Assembly: GCF_020707265.1 (NCBI RefSeq)
Contig: NZ_JAJFEQ010000012.1
Span: 62,001-126,000 of the forward strand
Length of the DNA: 64,000 bases
Source: Massilia sp. IC2-477
Lineage (GTDB): Bacteria > Pseudomonadota > Gammaproteobacteria > Burkholderiales > Burkholderiaceae_D
Reading direction: 5' to 3'
Shown: one piece after another, positions 38,121-46,745 of the stretch
Layout of the letters: the number at the start of each line of letters is the position of its first letter
How positions within the stretch are numbered: the first letter of the stretch is position 1
Made by a program: the position numbers and the translations under genes
The notes under the pieces: model-generated
What the model saw: only the letters and a program-made list of their open reading frames with translations
Told to the model about the DNA's origin: nothing
The model's database searches: none

Positions 38121-38236
38121 GCCCTGTTGGCGTCCTGTCTAGTGGTGCGCGCTACGAATGTCAACGCGGGCAGATGCGCGCGGTTCGACCGCACGCCCTG
38201 CCCGCTGTCCCATCGGCCGCGCCGCGTGGAGTGTTG

Positions 38237-39280
38237 TTATTCGTAGGAGAAGATCGAGCCCAGCTTGTCCATGCGTTCGAGTGCCATGCCCGAACCGCGC
38301 ACCACGCAGGTCAGCGGGTCTTCGGCCACCAGCACCGGCAGGCCGGTCTCTTCCATCAGCAGACGGTCGAGGTCGCGCAGCAGCGCGCCGCCGCCGGTCA
38401 GCATCATGCCCTTTTCGGCGATGTCGGCGCCCAGTTCCGGCGGGGCCTGCTCGAGGGCGTTCTTGACGGCCGAGACGATGTTGTTGAGCGGGTCGGTCAG
38501 GGCTTCCAGGATCTCGTTGCTCGAGATGGTGAACGAGCGCGGGATGCCTTCGGACAGGTTGCGGCCCTTGACTTCCATTTCCTTGACTTCCGAACCCGGG
38601 AAGGCCGAGCCGATGGCTTTCTTGATCGCTTCGGCGGTCTGTTCGCCGATCAGCATGCCGTAGTTGCGGCGGATGTAGTTGACGATGGCTTCGTCGAACT
38701 TGTCGCCGCCCACGCGCACCGAACCCTTGTAGACCATGCCGCCCAGCGAGATGATGCCCACTTCGGTGGTGCCGCCGCCGATGTCGACCACCATCGAGCC
38801 GGTGGCGTCCGAGACCGGCAGGCCGGCGCCGATCGCGGCGGCCATCGGTTCTTCGATCAGGTAGACCTGCGAGGCGCCGGCGCCGAGCGCCGATTCGCGG
38901 ATCGCACGACGCTCGACCTGGGTCGAACCGCAGGGCACGCAGATGATGATGCGCGGCGACGGGCGGAAGAACTTGGAATCGTGGACCATGCGGATGAACT
39001 GCTTCAGCATCTGCTCGGTGACGGTGAAGTCGGCGATCACGCCGTCCTTCATCGGGCGGATCGCCTCTATGTTGCCCGGCACCTTGCCCAGCATCTGCTT
39101 GGCTTCCTTGCCGACGGCCTGGATCGTCTTCTTGCCGTTCGGGCCGCCCTCCTGGCGGATCGCGACGACCGACGGTTCGTCCAGCACGATGCCCAGGCCG
39201 CGCACGTAGATCAGGGTGTTGGCGGTACCGAGGTCGATCGCCAGGTCATTCGAGAAGTAGCTGCGTAAGAAACCAAACAT
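38237..39280 (-). CDS. mreB: rod shape-determining protein MreB (actin homologue)
   Basis: The product is 347 residues from ATG 39280 (MFGFLRSYFSNDLAIDLGTA), the standard MreB start; an upstream in-frame extension to 39346 is unlike the family. The actin-fold phosphate loops are DLGTANTLIY and DIGGGTTEVG, the adenosine region is LTGGGALL, and the N-terminal amphipathic helix FGFLRSYF binds membrane. It heads the mreBCD-mrdA-rodA-rlpA cluster, with a 116-base gap to mreC. Confidence 0.98.
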   Translation of the reverse strand: MFGFLRSYFSNDLAIDLGTANTLIYVRGLGIVLDEPSVVAIRQEGGPNGKKTIQAVGKEAKQMLGKVPGNIEAIRPMKDGVIADFTVTEQMLKQFIRMVHDSKFFRPSPRIIICVPCGSTQVERRAIRESALGAGASQVYLIEEPMAAAIGAGLPVSDATGSMVVDIGGGTTEVGIISLGGMVYKGSVRVGGDKFDEAIVNYIRRNYGMLIGEQTAEAIKKAIGSAFPGSEVKEMEVKGRNLSEGIPRSFTISSNEILEALTDPLNNIVSAVKNALEQAPPELGADIAEKGMMLTGGGALLRDLDRLLMEETGLPVLVAEDPLTCVVRGSGMALERMDKLGSIFSYE

Positions 39281-39591
39281 GTGTGTCCTGATGGCGCATC
39301 CAGGGCGCGTGAAAAATTGATCGGGTTGTCCTCGCCGCGTATGCATGCTGCATCGCGGTCTTTCCTGCGGTGGGCGGTCATGCAGCCCTACAGCGCATTA
39401 GCCCGCCATTCTACCTTATAATTTGTCGATTAAATGCTGAAAACGGGCGGTTTTACCCCCCAATTCCGAGGTGAGATCGGCGGTGTTACCAAGGTTTTAT
39501 CGACCATAGCGCGCCGTTGGCTGACCTCTTGCCAACTTTCATTATTAGCCCAACCACATTTTTGCACGCGGCCCGCGCCGCGCCCCTTGCC
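39281..39591. other. divergent mreB / gatC intergenic region (311 bases)
   Basis: No gene is visible. The region holds the outward promoters of two operons. On the plus strand TTGGCT-N17-CATTAT leads to gatC with a leader of about 35 bases. TATAAT at 39417-39422 (plus) has no good -35, and a TTTCAG-N16-TATAAG pair on the minus strand could serve mreB. A short inverted repeat, GTTGGC / GCCAAC, lies inside the gatC promoter candidate. All of these are weak matches. Confidence 0.35.
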
Positions 39592-39891
39592 ATGTCCCTG
39601 ACACTTTCAGACGTAAAACGCATCGCCAACCTGGCCCAGCTCGAGATGGATGAGGCCCATGCCGAAACCGCACTGGCCGAGCTGAACGGTATTTTCGCCC
39701 TGGCCGAGCAGATGCAGGCGGTGGACACGACCGGTGTCGCGCCGCTGTCACAACCGCTGGCCGCGATCATGGCCCTGCCCCTGCGCCTGCGCGACGACGT
39801 GGTGACCGAAGAGAACCGCCGCGAGGACTACCAGGCGCCGGCCCCGAAGGCGCAGGACGGCCTGTACCTGGTCCCGAAAGTCATCGAGTAA
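39592..39891 (+). CDS. gatC: Asp-tRNA(Asn)/Glu-tRNA(Gln) amidotransferase subunit C
   Basis: This 99-residue protein (MSLTLSDVKRIANLAQLEM) is GatC, the small subunit that wraps GatA and GatB. The start at 39592 matches the family; a longer in-frame start is not supported. It is the first gene of gatCAB, 37 bases before gatA. Confidence 0.95.
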   Translation: MSLTLSDVKRIANLAQLEMDEAHAETALAELNGIFALAEQMQAVDTTGVAPLSQPLAAIMALPLRLRDDVVTEENRREDYQAPAPKAQDGLYLVPKVIE

Positions 39892-39928
39892 TCGCACCCG
39901 TCTTCCAGATTCAAGAACCGACACGCAC

Positions 39929-41404
39929 ATGCACAAGAAAACCATCAAAGAGCTGTCCGCGCTCCTGCAATCGAAGCAGGTCTCGAGCGTCGAACTGGCC
40001 ACGCACTACCTCGACCGCATCGAAGCGAGCAGCCACAACGCCTTCCTGCACCTGGACCGGCAGCAGACGCTGGCGCAGGCAGCAAGCGCCGACGCCCGCA
40101 TCGCCGCCGGCAATGCCGGCCCGCTGACCGGCGTGCCGATCGCGCACAAGGATATCTTCGTCACCCGTGGCTGGCGCACCACGGCCGGCTCGAAGATGCT
40201 GGCCAATTATGAAAGCCCGTTCGACGCCACCGTGGTCGATCGCTTCGGCAAGGCCGGCATGGTCACCCTCGGCAAGGTCAACCTCGACGAATTCGCGATG
40301 GGCTCGGCCAACGAGAACTCGGCCTTCGGTGCGGTGAAAAATCCCTGGGATCCGCTGGCGGTGCCGGGCGGTTCCTCGGGCGGCTCGGCCGCCGCGATCG
40401 CCGCGCGCCTGGCGCCGGCCGCCACCGCGACCGACACCGGCGGTTCGATCCGCCAGCCGGCCGCCTTCTGCGGCGTCACCGGCATCAAGCCGACCTACGG
40501 CCGCGTGTCGCGCTTCGGCATGATCGCCTTCGCCTCCTCGCTGGACCAGGGCGGCCCGATCGCCCAGACCGCCGAGGACTGCGCCCTGCTGCTCAACGAA
40601 ATGGTCGGCTTCGACGAACGCGACTCGACCAGCCTGACCGTCGAACAGGGCAACGCGCCCGAAGACTTCACGCGCAACCTGAACCAGCCCCTGGCCGGCC
40701 TGCGCATCGGCGTGCCGAAGGAATACTTCGGCGAAGGCCTGGCGCAGGACGTGGAAGCGGCCGTGCGCGCCGCACTGGAGCAGTTCGTGAAGCTGGGCGC
40801 CACCCTGGTCGACATCTCGCTGCCGAAGACCGCGCTGTCGATCCCGACCTACTACATCATCGCCCCGGCGGAAGCCTCGTCCAACCTGTCGCGCTTCGAC
40901 GGCGTGCGCTACGGCCACCGCGCCAGCGAGTACAAGGATCTGCAAGACATGTACCGCAAAACCCGCGCCGAAGGCTTCGGTCGCGAAGTCCAGCGCCGCA
41001 TCATGGTCGGCACCTACGTGCTGTGCCACGGCTACTACGACGCCTACTACGTGCAGGCGCAGAAGATCCGCCGCCTGATCGCGGACGACTTCCAGGCCGC
41101 GTTTGCCGACAAGTGCGACGTGATCATGGGCCCGGTGGCCCCGACCGTGGCCTGGGACCTGGGCAGCAAGGCCAACGACCCGGTAGCGAACTACCTGGCC
41201 GACATCTTCACCCTGTCGACCAGCCTGGCGGGCCTGCCGGGCATGTCGATCCCGGTCGGTTTCGGCGCGGGCGAGAAGAACGGCAAGCGTCCGGTCGGGC
41301 TGCAAATCATCGGCAACTACTTCGCCGAAGCGAAGCTGCTGAACATCGCGCACCAGTACCAGCAGGTGACCGACTGGCACCAGCGAGCCCCGGAAGGCGT
41401 CTAA
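39929..41404 (+). CDS. gatA: Asp-tRNA(Asn)/Glu-tRNA(Gln) amidotransferase subunit A
   Basis: This 491-residue amidase-signature protein carries the Ser-cisSer-Lys triad in GVPIAHKDIF (Lys), GGSSGGSAAA (cis-Ser) and TDTGGSIRQPAAFCG (nucleophile). It releases ammonia from glutamine for transamidation of mischarged tRNA. A REP-like element separates it from gatB, which breaks the usual tight spacing. Confidence 0.98.
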   Translation: MHKKTIKELSALLQSKQVSSVELATHYLDRIEASSHNAFLHLDRQQTLAQAASADARIAAGNAGPLTGVPIAHKDIFVTRGWRTTAGSKMLANYESPFDATVVDRFGKAGMVTLGKVNLDEFAMGSANENSAFGAVKNPWDPLAVPGGSSGGSAAAIAARLAPAATATDTGGSIRQPAAFCGVTGIKPTYGRVSRFGMIAFASSLDQGGPIAQTAEDCALLLNEMVGFDERDSTSLTVEQGNAPEDFTRNLNQPLAGLRIGVPKEYFGEGLAQDVEAAVRAALEQFVKLGATLVDISLPKTALSIPTYYIIAPAEASSNLSRFDGVRYGHRASEYKDLQDMYRKTRAEGFGREVQRRIMVGTYVLCHGYYDAYYVQAQKIRRLIADDFQAAFADKCDVIMGPVAPTVAWDLGSKANDPVANYLADIFTLSTSLAGLPGMSIPVGFGAGEKNGKRPVGLQIIGNYFAEAKLLNIAHQYQQVTDWHQRAPEGV

Positions 41405-41407
41405 TCC

Positions 41408-41443
41408 GTAGGGTGGGGTCTCCCGCCCACGCGTTCAACATAC
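41408..41443 (+). repeat. REP-like palindromic element, copy 2
   Basis: GTAGGGTGGGG-N5-CCGCCCACGCG is an imperfect palindrome starting with GTAG, followed by TTCAACATA. It matches copy 1 (16604-16663) at both ends but lacks the inner hairpin insert. It lies in the 73-base gap between gatA and gatB, inside an operon. Confidence 0.65.
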
Positions 41444-41477
41444 GCCAGCGCAGCCACAGAACAAAGAGAGAACAACT

Positions 41478-42938
41478 ATGCAATGGGAAGTCGTCATCGG
41501 TCTTGAGAACCACGTGCAGCTCACGACCAACTCGAAAATCTTCAGCGGCAGCTCGATCCGCTTCGGCGCCGAGCCGAACACGCAAGCCAGCCCGGTCGAC
41601 CTGGCGCTGCCGGGCGTGCTGCCTGTGCTGAACCGCGGCGCCGTCGAGCGCGCGATCCGCTTCGGCCTGGCCGTGGGCGCCAGGATCGCGCCGCAGTCGG
41701 TGTTCGCCCGCAAGAACTACTTCTACCCCGACCTGCCGAAGGGCTACCAGATCAGCCAGTTCGAAGACCCGGTGGTCCAGGGCGGCACCATCAGCTTCGC
41801 CTACGAGAAGGACGGCAAGCTGGAGACGAAAACCGTCAACCTGACCCGCGCCCACCTGGAAGAGGACGCCGGCAAATCGCTGCACGAAGACTATGCCGGC
41901 ATGAGCGGCATCGACCTGAACCGCGCCGGCACGCCCCTGCTCGAGATCGTGTCCGAGCCGGAGATGCGCAGCGCGAACGAAGCGGTGGCCTATGCCAAGG
42001 CCCTGCACTCGCTGGTCGTGTGGCTGGGCGTCTGCGACGGCAACATGCAGGAAGGCAGCTTCCGCTGCGACGTCAACGTCTCGGTGCGTCCGATGGGTCA
42101 GAAGGAATTCGGCACCCGCTGCGAGATCAAGAACCTGAACTCCTTCCGCTTCATGGAAGAAGCGATCCACTACGAAGTGCGGCGCCAGATCGAGCTGATC
42201 GAAGACGGCGGCAAGGTGATCCAGGCGACCCGCCTGTGGGACCCGGACAAGAAGGAAACCCGCTCCATGCGCACCAAGGAAGACGCGCAGGACTACCGCT
42301 ACTTCCCGGACCCGGACCTGCCTCCCCTCGTGATCGGCCAGGACTGGATCGAACGTGTGAAGGCGGACATGCCGGAACTGCCGGGCGCCCTGCGCGCACG
42401 CTTCACCGGCGACTACGGCCTGCCGGAATACGACAGCCTGGTGCTCACCTCGTCCAAGGCGATGGCGACCTACTATGAAGCCGTGGTGGCTGCGGCCGGC
42501 AAGGAAAACGCCAAGGCGGCGGCGAACTGGATGATGGGCGAAGTGTCCTCGACGCTGAACCGCGCCGACGTCGACATCGCCGACTCGCCCGTGAAAGCCG
42601 CGCAACTGGCCCTGCTGCTCAAGCGCATCGCCGACGGCACCATCAACAACAAGTCGGCCAAGGAAGTGTTCGCGGCAATGTGGGAAGCGAATTCCGACGA
42701 CGCCAGCCTGGCCGACGCGATCATCGAGCAGAAGGACCTGAAGCAGACCTCCGACGTCGGTGCACTGGAAGCCATCGTGGACGAAGTCCTGGCCGCCAAC
42801 GCCAAGTCGGTCGAGCAGTACCGCGCCGGCAAGGAAGCCGCGATCAATGCGCTGATCGGCCAGACCATGAAGGCCTCGAAAGGCAAGGCCAATCCGGCCC
42901 AGGTCACCGAGCTGCTGAAGAAGAAGCTGGCGGCCTGA
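41478..42938 (+). CDS. gatB: Asp-tRNA(Asn)/Glu-tRNA(Gln) amidotransferase subunit B
   Basis: This 486-residue protein has the GatB kinase-like core (WEVVIGLENHVQL, QASPVDLALPGVLPVLN, YPDLPKGYQISQ, EGSFRCDVNVSVRP) and the C-terminal GatB/YqeY tail (about 335-486). It activates the misacylated Glu or Asp by phosphorylation. It is the last gene of gatCAB and is followed by a strong terminator. Confidence 0.98.
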   Translation: MQWEVVIGLENHVQLTTNSKIFSGSSIRFGAEPNTQASPVDLALPGVLPVLNRGAVERAIRFGLAVGARIAPQSVFARKNYFYPDLPKGYQISQFEDPVVQGGTISFAYEKDGKLETKTVNLTRAHLEEDAGKSLHEDYAGMSGIDLNRAGTPLLEIVSEPEMRSANEAVAYAKALHSLVVWLGVCDGNMQEGSFRCDVNVSVRPMGQKEFGTRCEIKNLNSFRFMEEAIHYEVRRQIELIEDGGKVIQATRLWDPDKKETRSMRTKEDAQDYRYFPDPDLPPLVIGQDWIERVKADMPELPGALRARFTGDYGLPEYDSLVLTSSKAMATYYEAVVAAAGKENAKAAANWMMGEVSSTLNRADVDIADSPVKAAQLALLLKRIADGTINNKSAKEVFAAMWEANSDDASLADAIIEQKDLKQTSDVGALEAIVDEVLAANAKSVEQYRAGKEAAINALIGQTMKASKGKANPAQVTELLKKKLAA

Positions 42939-42962
42939 TGTCGACGCTGCAGGACGCATGAG

Positions 42963-42989
42963 AAGCCGGGGCTTGCCCCGGCTTTTTTT
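42963..42989 (+). terminator. rho-independent terminator of gatCAB
   Basis: The 9-bp stem AAGCCGGGG / CCCCGGCTT with a CTTG loop (42963-42984) is followed by five further T residues. It lies 24 bases past the gatB stop and 9 bases before the convergent tetR stop. Confidence 0.92.
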
Positions 42990-42998
42990 ATGCCCGCC

Positions 42999-43598
42999 TC
43001 AGGTCGCGCTGGCGACCTGGTCCGCCTCCAGCAAGGCCAGCGCCTGCCGGCGCGCCGCCGCCCGCAGCGAGCGGCGCAGCACCGGGTCGTCGGTCGTGCG
43101 CGCCAGCACCATCCCGCCCACGCACAGGGACACGATGGCCTGGGCCCGCTGCTCGCCGTCGGGCCTGCCTGCCAGCGCGCTGGCGTAGACCGCGGTCAGG
43201 TTGCGGATCAGCTGGGTGTAGGCCTTCTGCGGCGACAGCCCGGCGCGCGCCACGTCGCCCGGCAGGGCGTACAGGGGGCAGTGGAAGTCGACGTTGTCGA
43301 ACACCTTGTCGCTCAGGTAGACGTCGAGCAGCATGCGCGCCAGTTCGCCGGGCTCCGGCGTGGGATTGCTCTCGAGATCGGCGCGGAAGGGATTGCAGTT
43401 GGTGAAGCTCGCCACCGCGGCGGCGTACAGCTCGTCCTTGCTGCCGAAATGGTGATAGAAGCCGCCGCGGGTCAGGCCGGCCTCCAGCATGACGCGGTCG
43501 ATCGACACCTGCTCGAAACCGTGCCGGTTGAACAGCCTGCGCGCGGCGCTGACGATGCGCTCGCGGGTCTGGGCCTTGTGCTCGCTACTATAGGGCAT
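42999..43598 (-). CDS. TetR-family transcriptional regulator
   Basis: This 199-residue protein has a TetR helix-turn-helix at residues about 10-56 (TRERIVSAARRLFNRHGFEQ, then LTRGGFYHHFGSKDELY) and a C-terminal ligand-binding domain with a conserved Cys (DFHCPLYALPGD). AGGAGG precedes the ATG. It is divergent from a glutathione S-transferase gene, and the gap contains a near-perfect 24-bp palindrome, so it probably represses both. Confidence 0.95.
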   Translation of the reverse strand: MPYSSEHKAQTRERIVSAARRLFNRHGFEQVSIDRVMLEAGLTRGGFYHHFGSKDELYAAAVASFTNCNPFRADLESNPTPEPGELARMLLDVYLSDKVFDNVDFHCPLYALPGDVARAGLSPQKAYTQLIRNLTAVYASALAGRPDGEQRAQAIVSLCVGGMVLARTTDDPVLRRSLRAAARRQALALLEADQVASAT

Positions 43599-43634
43599 GT
43601 GGAACCTCCTCCGGCTCCCATTATGCGCCGATCG

Positions 43635-43658
43635 ATATTATGTTCTTGAACATAATAT
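43635..43658. promoter_or_regulatory. palindromic operator between tetR and GST genes
   Basis: ATATTATGTTC-TT-GAACATAATAT is a dyad with perfect 11-bp arms and a 2-base centre, in the 107-base divergent gap. It is AT-rich against a GC-rich background and of the size and symmetry bound by TetR dimers. Confidence 0.75.
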
Positions 43659-43705
43659 GGTCCCGCGTATCGTGACTTCCACCGACACCACAAGGAGGAA
43701 ACGAG

Positions 43706-44356
43706 ATGATGACCCTGACCACTTTCCGCAGCGTGCCCCCGTTCGCGGCCGGCTACGTGCGCGACCTGCGCGTGCGCTGGGCGCTGGAGGAAGCGGGCCT
43801 GCCCTACACGTTGCGCCTGCTCGCGTTCGAGGAAGCGGCGACGCCCGCCTTCCGCAAGGAGCAGCCCTTCAGCCAGATCCCTGTGCTGCAGGACGACGGG
43901 CTGACCCTGTTCGAATCCGGCGCGATCCTGCTGCACCTGGGCGAGCGCTGCCCTGCCCTGTTGCCGGCGGATGCCGAGGCCCGCGCGCAGGTGACGGTAT
44001 GGATGTTCGCCGCGCTCAATTCGGTGGAGCCCTATTTCGCCGAGCTGGTCAGCCTGGCCCTGTTCCATGCCGACGAAGCCTGGGCGGCAGCGGCGCGGCC
44101 CTCGGCGGAAGCGATGGCGCTCAAGCGCCTGCGCGACCTGGACGACTGGCTGGAAGGACGCGACTGGCTGGCCGGCGAATTCAGCGTTGCCGACATCCTC
44201 ATGTGCACCGTGCTGCGCCTGCTGGACGGCATGGAGCTGGTCGAACGTTTCGACAGGCTGGCCGCCTACCGCGCCCGCTGCATGGCCCGCCCCGCCTTCG
44301 ACGAGGCACTGGGCGACCAGCTGGCCCTGTACCGGCAGCTGCCCGCCGTCGCCTAG
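43706..44356 (+). CDS. glutathione S-transferase family protein
   Basis: This 216-residue protein has an N-terminal thioredoxin-like domain with the glutathione-binding signature (FSQIPVLQDDGLTLFESGAIL, quoted as QIPVLQDD and LFESGAIL) and a C-terminal helical domain (WLAGEFSVADILM). AAGGAGG precedes the ATG pair. It is controlled in all likelihood by the divergent TetR regulator. The final codons overlap the stop of the convergent DUF6624 gene, and both use the palindromic CTAG. Confidence 0.92.
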   Translation: MMTLTTFRSVPPFAAGYVRDLRVRWALEEAGLPYTLRLLAFEEAATPAFRKEQPFSQIPVLQDDGLTLFESGAILLHLGERCPALLPADAEARAQVTVWMFAALNSVEPYFAELVSLALFHADEAWAAAARPSAEAMALKRLRDLDDWLEGRDWLAGEFSVADILMCTVLRLLDGMELVERFDRLAAYRARCMARPAFDEALGDQLALYRQLPAVA

Positions 44357-45054
44357 CGTTTGCTGCGCTCTTCCTTCGTCATGCAGACGTAGTCGGCCAG
44401 CGGCATCAGTTCGAACTGGCGGCGGTTTTCTTCGACGTCGCGCAGGATCTCGGCGCTGGCCAGGCCAAAGTGGCTGCCCTCCCAGTTGTCGCTGCCCTGG
44501 GTCCCGAAGCGCTGGGGCTTGCCGCCGGCGACCAGCAGGCGGTCGACGAAGCGCGCCATGTCGCTGCTCGAGAGCTCGCCGTCCACGCGGCGCTGGTCCA
44601 GCACCGGCACCAGCTGCTGCTGGAACTTCGGCGCGCGGTCGGCGTGCAGGGCCAGCAGCCAGGCGTCGCGCACGCCCTGCTCGCCTACCTGTGCGGCAGT
44701 CGGGAAGCCCTTGCTGCGCACCAGTTCGAACAGCCACTTGACGTTCTCTTCGTCGATGGCCGCGACCTCGCGCTTCGGGCCCCAATCCTTGCGGGCGGCT
44801 TTCGTCATCGCCAGGCGCGCGGCCTGGTCGCGGGCGGCGCGCGCGGCCAGCTCGGCGCGCAGTTGCGGGTCGGTGAAGCTGCGTGCGGCGTCGCGCTTCG
44901 CCAGCGCTTCGTCGGTGTCGTTCGGGTGCGCGGCGTACCAGGCGGCAGCGCCAGGGCAAGTCCTGGCGATGTCGCCGGCGGCCGATGCCGCGCCGGCGCA
45001 AGCCAGCGCCGCGCCCATCGCACACGCGAGGCGCTTCAGGTTCTGCACTGCCAT
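44353..45054 (-). CDS. DUF6624-like exported protein
   Basis: The product is 233 residues from ATG 45054, with a signal peptide (LACAMGAALACAGAASAAG). The C-terminal part, LVPVLDQRRVDGELSSSDMARF followed by GGKPQRFGTQG (quoted in pieces), resembles the DUF6624 family, where a Gln/Tyr-Gly-Thr-Gln motif is conserved. The function is unknown. GGAG lies 7 bases upstream, inside the end of pyrE, so it is translationally coupled to pyrE. An in-frame GTG at 45060 is an alternative. Confidence 0.72.
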   Translation of the reverse strand: MAVQNLKRLACAMGAALACAGAASAAGDIARTCPGAAAWYAAHPNDTDEALAKRDAARSFTDPQLRAELAARAARDQAARLAMTKAARKDWGPKREVAAIDEENVKWLFELVRSKGFPTAAQVGEQGVRDAWLLALHADRAPKFQQQLVPVLDQRRVDGELSSSDMARFVDRLLVAGGKPQRFGTQGSDNWEGSHFGLASAEILRDVEENRRQFELMPLADYVCMTKEERSKR

Positions 45055-45056
45055 GC

Positions 45057-45716
45057 TCACACTCCGTAGCGCGCGCGGTAGGCTGCGACGGCGTCCTTGT
45101 GCGCGCCCAGGTCGGCGCCCGCTTCGTTCGACAGGTAGGTGAACAGGTCGTCGAGGTTCGCGATCGAGATCACCGGGATGCCGAATTCCTGCGAGACCTG
45201 CTGCACCGCCGAATGCTCCGACAGCGCACCGTCCTTGCCCGAACGCTCCATGCGGTCGAGCGCGATCAGCACCGCGGCCGGCTCGGCGCCCGCGGCGCGG
45301 ATCATGTCCACCGACTCGCGCACCGAGGTGCCGGCCGAGATCACGTCGTCGATGATCACGACCTTGCCCGCCAGCTTGGCGCCGACGATGGTGCCGCCTT
45401 CGCCGTGGTCCTTGGCTTCCTTGCGGTTGTAGGCGAAGGAGGTGTTGCGGCCCTTGGCGGCCAGCGCCACGGCGGTGCTCGATGCCAGCGTGATGCCCTT
45501 GTAGGCGGGTCCGAACAGCATGTCGAAGGCGACGCCGGAATCGAGTAGGGTCTGCGCGTAGAACTGCGCCAGCTGGCCCAGCGTGGCGCCGTCGTGGAAC
45601 AGGCCCGCGTTGAAGAAGTACGGCGACTGGCGTCCCGCCTTGGTCGTGAATTGACCGAATTTCAGTACCTCGGCCTTGACCGAAAATGCAATAAACTCCT
45701 GGCGCAGATCGCTCAC
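45057..45716 (-). CDS. pyrE: orotate phosphoribosyltransferase
   Basis: The product is 219 residues from a GTG at 45716 (VSDLRQEFIAFSV) with GGAGGTG just upstream; longer in-frame starts do not match the family. The PRPP-binding motif is VVIIDDVISAGTS (about 122-134). FGPAYKGI and the flexible loop YNRKEAKDHGEGG are also present. It makes orotidine 5'-phosphate in pyrimidine synthesis. A TACAAT -10 box lies about 30 bases upstream on the minus strand. It is divergent from exonuclease III. Confidence 0.97.
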   Translation of the reverse strand: MSDLRQEFIAFSVKAEVLKFGQFTTKAGRQSPYFFNAGLFHDGATLGQLAQFYAQTLLDSGVAFDMLFGPAYKGITLASSTAVALAAKGRNTSFAYNRKEAKDHGEGGTIVGAKLAGKVVIIDDVISAGTSVRESVDMIRAAGAEPAAVLIALDRMERSGKDGALSEHSAVQQVSQEFGIPVISIANLDDLFTYLSNEAGADLGAHKDAVAAYRARYGV

Positions 45717-45854
45717 GCGCACCTCCCGAATATCAGAAAGTCCGTATTGTAACCGCCACTGTTTGCCCCGGCGAGCGCCGGCCGATCGTGCCAAGCGGCA
45801 TCAAAACGCGCTACACTGTCGTCCTCCGCACCACCGCCATCCTTGATCAGACCC

Positions 45855-46625
45855 ATGCCACGAATTATCTCCGCCAACCTGAACGGCATCCGCTCCGCCC
45901 ACAAGAAAGGCTTCTTCAACTGGCTCGCCACCCAGTCTGCAGACTTCATCTGCGTGCAGGAACTGAAGGCCCAGGAAGCCGACATGACCGAGGAATTCCT
46001 CTCCCCGCACGGCTACCACGGCCACTTCCACTACGCGGAAAAGAAGGGCTACTCGGGCACCGGCGTCTACAGCCGCAGCGCGCCCGACAACAAGCGCATC
46101 GGCTTCGGCTGCCTTGAGTTCGACGCCGAGGGCCGCTACACCCGCTGCGACTTCGGCAACCTGACCGTGATCTCGGTCTACTGCCCGTCCGGCTCCTCTT
46201 CGCCCGAACGGCAACTGGCCAAGTTCCGCTTCATGGAGGTGTTCCTGCCGCACCTAGAGGAGCTGAAGGCGGAAGGCCGCGAAGTGGTGATTTGCGGCGA
46301 CTGGAACATCGCGCACAAGGAGATCGACCTCAAGAACTGGAAGAGCAACCAGAAGAACTCGGGCTTCCTGCCGGAAGAACGCGCCTGGATGACGCGCATC
46401 TTCGACGAGATCGGCCTGGTGGACGTGCACCGCGCCGTGGCGCCCGACGCCGCCGACTACACCTGGTGGAGCAACCGCGGCCAGGCCTACGCGAAGAACG
46501 TGGGCTGGCGTATCGACTACCACGTGGCCACCCCGGGCATCGCAGCCTGCGCCAAGTCGGTCTCGATTTACAAGGACGAGCGCTTCAGCGACCATGCTCC
46601 GCTCATCATTGATTACCATCTCTAA
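45855..46625 (+). CDS. xth: exodeoxyribonuclease III
   Basis: The product is 256 residues from ATG 45855 (MPRIISANLNGIRSA). It has the endonuclease/exonuclease/phosphatase fold with the catalytic motifs VQELKAQ, GDWNIAH, TWWSNRGQAYAKNVGWRIDYH (quoted as TWWSN and GWRIDYH) and SDHAPL. It repairs abasic sites and removes 3' blocks. A nearby in-frame TTG (45843) is less likely. Confidence 0.96.
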   Translation: MPRIISANLNGIRSAHKKGFFNWLATQSADFICVQELKAQEADMTEEFLSPHGYHGHFHYAEKKGYSGTGVYSRSAPDNKRIGFGCLEFDAEGRYTRCDFGNLTVISVYCPSGSSSPERQLAKFRFMEVFLPHLEELKAEGREVVICGDWNIAHKEIDLKNWKSNQKNSGFLPEERAWMTRIFDEIGLVDVHRAVAPDAADYTWWSNRGQAYAKNVGWRIDYHVATPGIAACAKSVSIYKDERFSDHAPLIIDYHL

Positions 46626-46626
46626 T

Positions 46627-46654
46627 AGTAAACCTGGTATTTATTAGGTTTACT
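46627..46654. repeat. 9-bp inverted repeat after exonuclease III
   Basis: AGTAAACCT / AGGTTTACT is a perfect dyad around a 10-base AT-rich centre, beginning one base past the stop codon. No T-run follows, so it may be a weak transcript-end hairpin or a protein site. Confidence 0.6.
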
Positions 46655-46657
46655 TCT

Positions 46658-46686
46658 GAATCCCTTCCCCCACATCGGGGGGATTC
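46658..46686. repeat. hairpin GAATCC...GGATTC with a CCCC/GGGG core
   Basis: The outer arms GAATCC / GGATTC (46658-46663 and 46681-46686) and the inner arms CCCC / GGGG form a hairpin with a 3-base bulge. Four bases separate it from the previous dyad. It could be the second half of a transcript-end structure for exonuclease III. Confidence 0.5.
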
Positions 46687-46715
46687 GGCATCAGCTTGAT
46701 GTAAAAAAGCACCAC

Positions 46716-46733
46716 TTCGCCCTCTTTGGCGAA
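46716..46733. repeat. short hairpin TTCGCC / GGCGAA
   Basis: A perfect 6-bp dyad with a CTCTTT loop lies midway in the leader of the Ig-like protein gene. By itself it is small. Confidence 0.4.
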
Positions 46734-46745
46734 ATGGCATTGCCT

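Noticed and set aside
43635..43658. Fur box reading of the AT-rich palindrome between tetR and GST
   Set aside because: The palindrome lacks the GATAAT-type hexamers and sits between a TetR gene and its usual divergent partner, so a TetR operator is the simpler reading.
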